Translations under genes and position numbers: made by a program | Shown: positions 5,165 to 10,309 of the stretch, piece after piece | Position numbering within the stretch: position 1 is the stretch's first letter | How the letters are laid out: the number at the start of each line of letters is the position of its first letter | The notes under the pieces: generated by a model | Databases searched by the model: none | Seen by the model: the letters and a program-made list of their open reading frames with translations, nothing else | What the model was told of the DNA's origin: nothing | From: Flavobacterium sp. | Lineage (GTDB): Bacteria > Bacteroidota > Bacteroidia > Flavobacteriales > Flavobacteriaceae | NCBI GenBank assembly: GCA_030151255.1 | Contig: JASLED010000024.1 | Span: 1 to 10,309, forward strand | Direction: 5' to 3' | DNA: 10,309 nt

Positions 5165-8100
5165 CTTTCAATTTCTTTTTTAATTCTTTTTTATCCTTTG
5201 ATTGATCGAACAATTCTTTAAACTTATCATAGCTCATTGTTATAACAAAACCAACACCTGTTTCTACAACCTGTCCTTGTAAAGCTATATCATAAGTATT
5301 TTTTCTATATACACGCAATAAATATCTTCCGTCTCTTGTAAGCGCATATTCCATTTCAATATCTCCTGCAATATTTGATGCTTGTTCGTTTTCGCGTCGA
5401 TTTCCTTCTACTTCAAAACTACTTCCTACTGTAACTTTTAAACGTTCTGAGAAAAGTTTTTTAGAAACTGCCACATTTAAATCTGTTCTATTCTCTCTTG
5501 TTCCGCTTGAAAAATCTTCAGACGATTCTAGGTTAAAATTCAAATCTACACTTTTAATTAAACTACCTGCAAAGTTATTTAATTGATCTGATAATAAACG
5601 ATTTACACTTTGCCTTGCCATTGTACCTGCACTAACACCGCCAACACTGCTATCGAATGGATTTTCTCCGATAAAACTATTAATTAATAACAAAGCAAAA
5701 ACTTGCTTATTTAGCTCTGTTTCATTGGTTCGGAGTTGCTCTAATTTAGATTTTACATTGGTAATAACATCTCCAGATACACTAGAAATACCATCTTTTA
5801 AACGAATATCAAAACTAATTTCGGGCTTTAATACCTCACCATTCATCATTAAGAAAGTTTGAAAAGGTATTTGTTGTTTATACAAATTTTGTTGTGTTGG
5901 TGATAATGACGCTATTTGATCTTGCATTAAATCATAAGGTGCCACTTTTGTTTCATAAATAGCAGTTAAATTTAATATTGCATCGGTTGGATCGCCCGCA
6001 AATGTGATTGAACTTCCTTCTTGTACCAAAAACTTTCGTTTGATAAAATTAAATGACAAATCATATGATCCTTCCGAAAACTCATATCTACCTGTTAATG
6101 ATATTTTGCCTGACGGATCTATGCCTGCTACAATATCTCCCTCTCCTTTTATCATTACTTTATCTCCACTTTGCTTATCCATTATCATGGAAAAAGTAGC
6201 TTTTTTATCTACCAAAATTGTCAAAGAAACATCCAATCCTTTAAATTTCGAATTATTAAAATCGTCGTTATATTGCTGAAGGGCTGCTTGTTTTAAACTT
6301 TCTTCATCAATAAATTCAACAATTCCTTCTCTATCTGCAATAGAAGGATCTTCTTGCGGCATTACAATAGTAAAATCAGTATTTGCTCCTACTCTAAGTT
6401 GCCCAGACACTTTTGGAGTATCCATATCTCCGCGTACTTGTATATTTGAATCAAAAATCAATGTACCATAATACATATCATTATCTTTTGAAGTAGAACT
6501 AATTGCTTTAAAATCAACTGCTTTTATATCAAAATTAAATTTGTAATTCATATAATTTTCAGTAAGTAACTGACCGTCAATAAGTAGTAAATTACCATCT
6601 GCATCTGTAATTTTAAACTTATTTAGTTCAATACCTCGATTTGTAAAAGCAATTTTATCATTAATATCCTTAAAATCTGCATTAATTGGATTTACGTGAA
6701 AACTCATATCGTTGAAATTGATATCTCCAAGAATTTTAGGCGCATCAAATTTTCCTCCAATACTCATATTTCCAGATAAAAATCCTTGGGAATTACTCAA
6801 ATTACCCATACTAAAACCTTCTAACGCTTTTAGTTGCAATTGATTAATATTCAATTTCAAATCCATTTCTTTCTGATCCACATCAGCAGATCCACCTAGG
6901 CTAATTTTATTCTGACCGCCTTCTAAGGTTACATTGGCTAAGTATTTACTTGCTGATTCATTTTTTACATCAACAAATAAATTCCCTAATACAATTTCAA
7001 AAACACCCAAATCTTTGATTGTAAGATCGGAAACAAATCGCAAATCAGAAGCTATATTTTGCAGATAAACATTGCCCTCCATTAAACCTTGTGCAATAAG
7101 TTTATCTTTCTTAATCATTTTGGTAAGCGTAGCAAGATCAAAATCTTTTAAATCGATTGAAAGCGGGCTATTCATCTTTTCTTGGTCAGATTGCACCTTT
7201 ATCATGCTTGTACCTTGACTCAAGAGAAAATCAGTTACATAAACTCCTTCTTCACTTACAACAATTTTATTGTTTTTATTTACTTGCCAAGTCTTATAAT
7301 CTAAAATAAAATCTGTTTCTTTTATACTAATTTTATGTTGAGCTAAACTAGCAAAAATCTCTGCTCCAATTAAATATTGTAATTTTTGATTTTCATCTAA
7401 AAGTTTTAAATTAAAATCAATCTTATTATTTTCTGCAAATCCATCTACTTGTAATTTATTAATACCAAACGAAAAATTAGAAATACTGTTTATTTTTAAT
7501 AAGTAAGTAAGTTTTTTATCTTGAGAAGTAGAAAAATTAACCGCAATAGAATCAATTAAAATATCTCCATATTCAATTGCAGGAATTAACCCGTTTAAGC
7601 TTAAATAATCTTCGCTTTGCTTATATCCGCCTGTAAATTGAATAGGTTGAACTTCTTTTAATTCAGGTATAACTTTTTGATAAATCGGATCATTTTTAAT
7701 GTTTATTTTATAAGTAAAAGATTGAGGTTTTACATTTTTTTGTACAACTTCTTTTTTAACTTTTAACTTGTTTTTTGTTTCTTGCTCTATAATTTCAACG
7801 GTGTAATATTTTTTAAGCGTAGATACAACAGCATCACTCAATTGAGGAAGTAAATAATCGCCTTCCATCTCAAAATCGATTACCTGAGATTTTAATGACA
7901 TTTTGCGATAATTTGGTTTAGCTATTGTTTCAAAAACAATCGGATTAACAGTAAACAATCCTAAATTTGTACCAAAAACAAAATCTTTGGCTTCTATTGT
8001 TCCTTGTAAACTATCCGGAAAAATGTTAGGCATATTGATTGTTACAACTCCTTTTATAAAAGCCTGATCCTTTTTTAATTTAAGGTTTTGAAAATCGATA

Positions 8101-10220
8101 TTTTTTATATCTGCTACTAAATTTAAACTCAATTGATCTTTGGCCCAAACTCCATTTGCTTTAATATCATATAATAAATTTGGATCTAAATTTTCTGTTT
8201 TAATGCTATAAATTCCTTTATTTATACTGCCATCAAGCACAATATCTTTATAAGTATAACCATTGTAGGTTGCCTTATTTAATTGAAGCGAAGTACTTGC
8301 AGTCATTGTTTCTGGCAACAAACCAACACCATTAACTTTTCCAGAAAGCGTAACAGTACCTATCGAATCATTTTTGATAATTCTACCTACATTTAAGTTC
8401 TGAAATGCAATATCTACATTGTATTTTTCTTTATTTTTTATACGTTGATTAAAACTTCCGTTTAATGAAGCATTTCCTAAACTAGATTTCAACGTCAACT
8501 TAGTTGCAATATCATTCATTGTTCCTTTTACATTTCCTGTAAGTGAAAGTAAAGCTGGAATTTCAATATCTTTTGGTAATAATTTTGGTGGACAAAGCTT
8601 TTTAATGTCTTTTGCAGTTGTTTGAAAATCTTTTACAACAATATCTACAAACGATTTTTTAACATTTGGCATTCCTTTAATTTTTCCTTCTGCATTTATA
8701 AAACTCGAACCAAAAATATTTAAATAGAATTTTTCAATCGTCAAATCATTTACCAATCCTTTTACAACCCAATCTAGTTTAATTTTCTCGTTTTGCAACT
8801 CAGTTATCCCATTGGCTTTAAAAACGTCTGGCATTAATAAATACGCATCCTTAAAACCAAAAAACGAATCTGTTATTGATAAATCGATCGACAATTTTTC
8901 AAGTTCTTTTTGAATGGTATTAATGTTATGATAATTTAAAACCACCGAACTTTTAAATTTGGTATTTGGCGTTTCTAAATACAAGTTTTTAAGAAAAGAT
9001 GATTGCTCGCCATACTGAAAATAAGCTTTTGCTTCATTTAACTTAAAACCGCTTTGCTCGGCAAATGAAAAATGCTGTAGATTTCCAGTCATACCAGAAG
9101 ATGTATAATGTAAATCTTTTAATTGTAAAGCTAAATCGTTAATATTTATATGATTTGCATCTAATCCTTGTTTTAAAGCAACAAAATTATTGTCATTATA
9201 TTTTGCATTAAATTCTTTGATATTTAAATCTCGAATACCTAAACTCCAACCTATTTCGTTTGAAGCAGATTTATCTACCTTATTTTCTTCTTCATGCACC
9301 TTTGAAGAATTTTCAGCTTTTGGTCGTTTTAAAAAAGTAACTTCCGTTTTAGTATTATTTAATAATAAATCTTGAATATCAATATTTTGATTAATCAAAT
9401 CCAATTGATTAAACGAAATTTTAAAATCATCTAAACTCAACGCTGCACGCATATAATCTTCTACACTTTCATAACTAAGTTTAGTACGACTCATTTCAAT
9501 CATTCCTAAACGCAAATCAGGCATTGAAGATGCAGATTCTTCTGTTTCTTTTTCTTGCTTTTCTTCATTTTCTACCTGGTGTTTGGAAGGTTGTTTACTA
9601 TAAGTTAACTCCAAACCATCAGTTGCTACTTTTGGAAGTGAGAAAAGCATTTTATCTAAATCAAAATCTTTAAATCGAGTTACAAATTGCTTTAACTTAA
9701 AATCTAGATGATGCCCTTCGTATTCGTCATCAAACTTTAATGCTATGCTGCTCAAATCAATTTGTCCAACAGAAATTGTCATTGACGAAGACTCATCCTT
9801 AGGATCATCATCTGAAGCAAAAGCATCTATTATATAATCAAAATTAAAACGTTTATTTTCATCTCGTTTAATATTTGCTTTTAATCCTTCCAAATCAATA
9901 TTGCTTATTTTTACTTCACTAAACAATAAATTTAAAAGACTAATATCAACACCTAAACGCCCTACAGTAATCAAAGTATCTTTTTCTTGAGATTCTAAAT
10001 AAAACTCTTTTATTACAATTTCTTTAGGGAAAGAGATAGATATACGCTCCATTTTTACGGGCGTACCAATTTTATTTTCTACAAATAATATAACCTCATC
10101 TTTTATTTTTTGCTGAACAAACGGAATTTGTATTAGAACAATTAATAAAACAAGTAAAGCTGCAATTGAAAAAACAATCCAGCCAATAATTTTTATTATT
10201 TTAAATATCAACTTCTTCAA
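5139..10220 (-). CDS. tamB: TamB-like translocation/assembly module protein (AsmA superfamily)
   Basis: With the start chosen here the product has 1693 residues, within the size seen for Bacteroidetes TamB. One membrane anchor lies near the N-terminus (about residues 11-31, after KKLIFKIIKII). The rest is periplasmic and rich in alternating beta-strand pattern, as expected of the long hydrophobic groove of TamB/AsmA proteins. A charged, Glu/Lys-rich linker sits at about 209-232. The C-terminal TamB domain (former DUF490) covers roughly the last 450 residues and ends in a Lys/Asp-rich tail. TamB connects the inner membrane to the outer-membrane barrel and serves in outer-membrane protein assembly and phospholipid transport. 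The frame is open to a TTG at 10280, but a promoter box at 10237-10244 lies downstream of that codon, so the TTG at 10220, just before KKLIFK, is preferred. No ATG is available upstream of the anchor. Confidence 0.9.
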   Translation of the reverse strand: MKKLIFKIIKIIGWIVFSIAALLVLLIVLIQIPFVQQKIKDEVILFVENKIGTPVKMERISISFPKEIVIKEFYLESQEKDTLITVGRLGVDISLLNLLFSEVKISNIDLEGLKANIKRDENKRFNFDYIIDAFASDDDPKDESSSMTISVGQIDLSSIALKFDDEYEGHHLDFKLKQFVTRFKDFDLDKMLFSLPKVATDGLELTYSKQPSKHQVENEEKQEKETEESASSMPDLRLGMIEMSRTKLSYESVEDYMRAALSLDDFKISFNQLDLINQNIDIQDLLLNNTKTEVTFLKRPKAENSSKVHEEENKVDKSASNEIGWSLGIRDLNIKEFNAKYNDNNFVALKQGLDANHININDLALQLKDLHYTSSGMTGNLQHFSFAEQSGFKLNEAKAYFQYGEQSSFLKNLYLETPNTKFKSSVVLNYHNINTIQKELEKLSIDLSITDSFFGFKDAYLLMPDVFKANGITELQNEKIKLDWVVKGLVNDLTIEKFYLNIFGSSFINAEGKIKGMPNVKKSFVDIVVKDFQTTAKDIKKLCPPKLLPKDIEIPALLSLTGNVKGTMNDIATKLTLKSSLGNASLNGSFNQRIKNKEKYNVDIAFQNLNVGRIIKNDSIGTVTLSGKVNGVGLLPETMTASTSLQLNKATYNGYTYKDIVLDGSINKGIYSIKTENLDPNLLYDIKANGVWAKDQLSLNLVADIKNIDFQNLKLKKDQAFIKGVVTINMPNIFPDSLQGTIEAKDFVFGTNLGLFTVNPIVFETIAKPNYRKMSLKSQVIDFEMEGDYLLPQLSDAVVSTLKKYYTVEIIEQETKNKLKVKKEVVQKNVKPQSFTYKINIKNDPIYQKVIPELKEVQPIQFTGGYKQSEDYLSLNGLIPAIEYGDILIDSIAVNFSTSQDKKLTYLLKINSISNFSFGINKLQVDGFAENNKIDFNLKLLDENQKLQYLIGAEIFASLAQHKISIKETDFILDYKTWQVNKNNKIVVSEEGVYVTDFLLSQGTSMIKVQSDQEKMNSPLSIDLKDFDLATLTKMIKKDKLIAQGLMEGNVYLQNIASDLRFVSDLTIKDLGVFEIVLGNLFVDVKNESASKYLANVTLEGGQNKISLGGSADVDQKEMDLKLNINQLQLKALEGFSMGNLSNSQGFLSGNMSIGGKFDAPKILGDINFNDMSFHVNPINADFKDINDKIAFTNRGIELNKFKITDADGNLLLIDGQLLTENYMNYKFNFDIKAVDFKAISSTSKDNDMYYGTLIFDSNIQVRGDMDTPKVSGQLRVGANTDFTIVMPQEDPSIADREGIVEFIDEESLKQAALQQYNDDFNNSKFKGLDVSLTILVDKKATFSMIMDKQSGDKVMIKGEGDIVAGIDPSGKISLTGRYEFSEGSYDLSFNFIKRKFLVQEGSSITFAGDPTDAILNLTAIYETKVAPYDLMQDQIASLSPTQQNLYKQQIPFQTFLMMNGEVLKPEISFDIRLKDGISSVSGDVITNVKSKLEQLRTNETELNKQVFALLLINSFIGENPFDSSVGGVSAGTMARQSVNRLLSDQLNNFAGSLIKSVDLNFNLESSEDFSSGTRENRTDLNVAVSKKLFSERLKVTVGSSFEVEGNRRENEQASNIAGDIEMEYALTRDGRYLLRVYRKNTYDIALQGQVVETGVGFVITMSYDKFKELFDQSKDKKELKKKLKDEAQSKKE

Positions 10221-10236
10221 AGCAATAGGTTTTTTA

Positions 10237-10244
10237 CAAAAATA
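10237..10244 (-). promoter_or_regulatory. -7 promoter element of the tamB-tamL operon
   Basis: TATTTTTG on the minus strand is an exact TAnnTTTG box. Transcription would start near 10231, about ten bases before the TTG at 10220. No good TTTG lies at the ideal 19-21-base distance; a TTG is present but only 13 bases upstream. The short leader fits a system that does not rely on a Shine-Dalgarno sequence. Confidence 0.45.
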
Positions 10245-10309
10245 ACAATTTAAGCCACAATTATTAATATAAACAGCCAATATTTAAATAATTAAACAAC
10301 TTATTTAAA

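Noticed and set aside
4923..5183. Plus-strand open frames opposite tamL, tamB and the response regulator (e.g. 1562-1753, 4457-4639, 4923-5183, 6004-6279, 9190-9375)
   Set aside because: They lie wholly or almost wholly opposite well-supported genes, show no family features and are what the mirror of AT-rich coding DNA gives by chance.
10281..10309. Possible divergent gene at the right edge
   Set aside because: Only 29 AT-rich bases remain and there is no start codon on the plus strand that could be followed; nothing can be supported.

Overview
The window is AT-rich and every credible gene lies on the minus strand. Three upstream regions carry an exact TAnnTTTG element, the -7 box typical of Bacteroidetes housekeeping promoters, and none shows a clear Shine-Dalgarno sequence. 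Together with the lipoprotein form of TamA (TamL) and the AraC regulator with a CxxC N-terminus, this points to Bacteroidetes, most likely class Flavobacteriia. The species cannot be told from the sequence.

Layout from right to left (direction of transcription): tamB (about 10220 to 5139) and tamL (5164 to 2846) overlap by 26 bases and form one operon for the translocation and assembly module. This links the inner membrane to the outer membrane in outer-membrane protein assembly and lipid transport. A 413-base gap follows (2433-2845). It is not empty: it holds a palindrome just after tamL, a promoter region, a probable structured small RNA of about 170-190 nt ending in a strong intrinsic terminator, and then the promoter and a 10-bp inverted repeat in front of an NtrC-type sigma-54-dependent response regulator (2432 to 1044). 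That gene ends at its own terminator (1000-1036).

Next comes a two-gene unit: an AraC-family regulator with an N-terminal HMA-like metal-binding fold (952 to 386) and, 3 bases later, a small multi-pass membrane protein gene starting at 382. The left edge (1-137) is the 5' end of an IS256-like insertion sequence: the first 16 codons of its transposase, an internal terminator hairpin and a probable terminal inverted repeat with its tip at 137. This IS appears to have cut off the 3' end of the small membrane gene, so the last 25 or so codons of that frame are IS sequence.

The most interesting item is the candidate small RNA between tamL and the response regulator. Its upstream region carries an exact TAnnTTTG box. 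Overlapping it is a sigma-54-like -24/-12 element (TTGGCAC, with one mismatch in the -12 part). A palindrome lies about 107 bp upstream, where an enhancer-binding activator would sit. Because the adjacent gene encodes a sigma-54 activator, a regulator/sRNA pair of the LuxO/Qrr type is a testable hypothesis, but it is not shown by the sequence alone.
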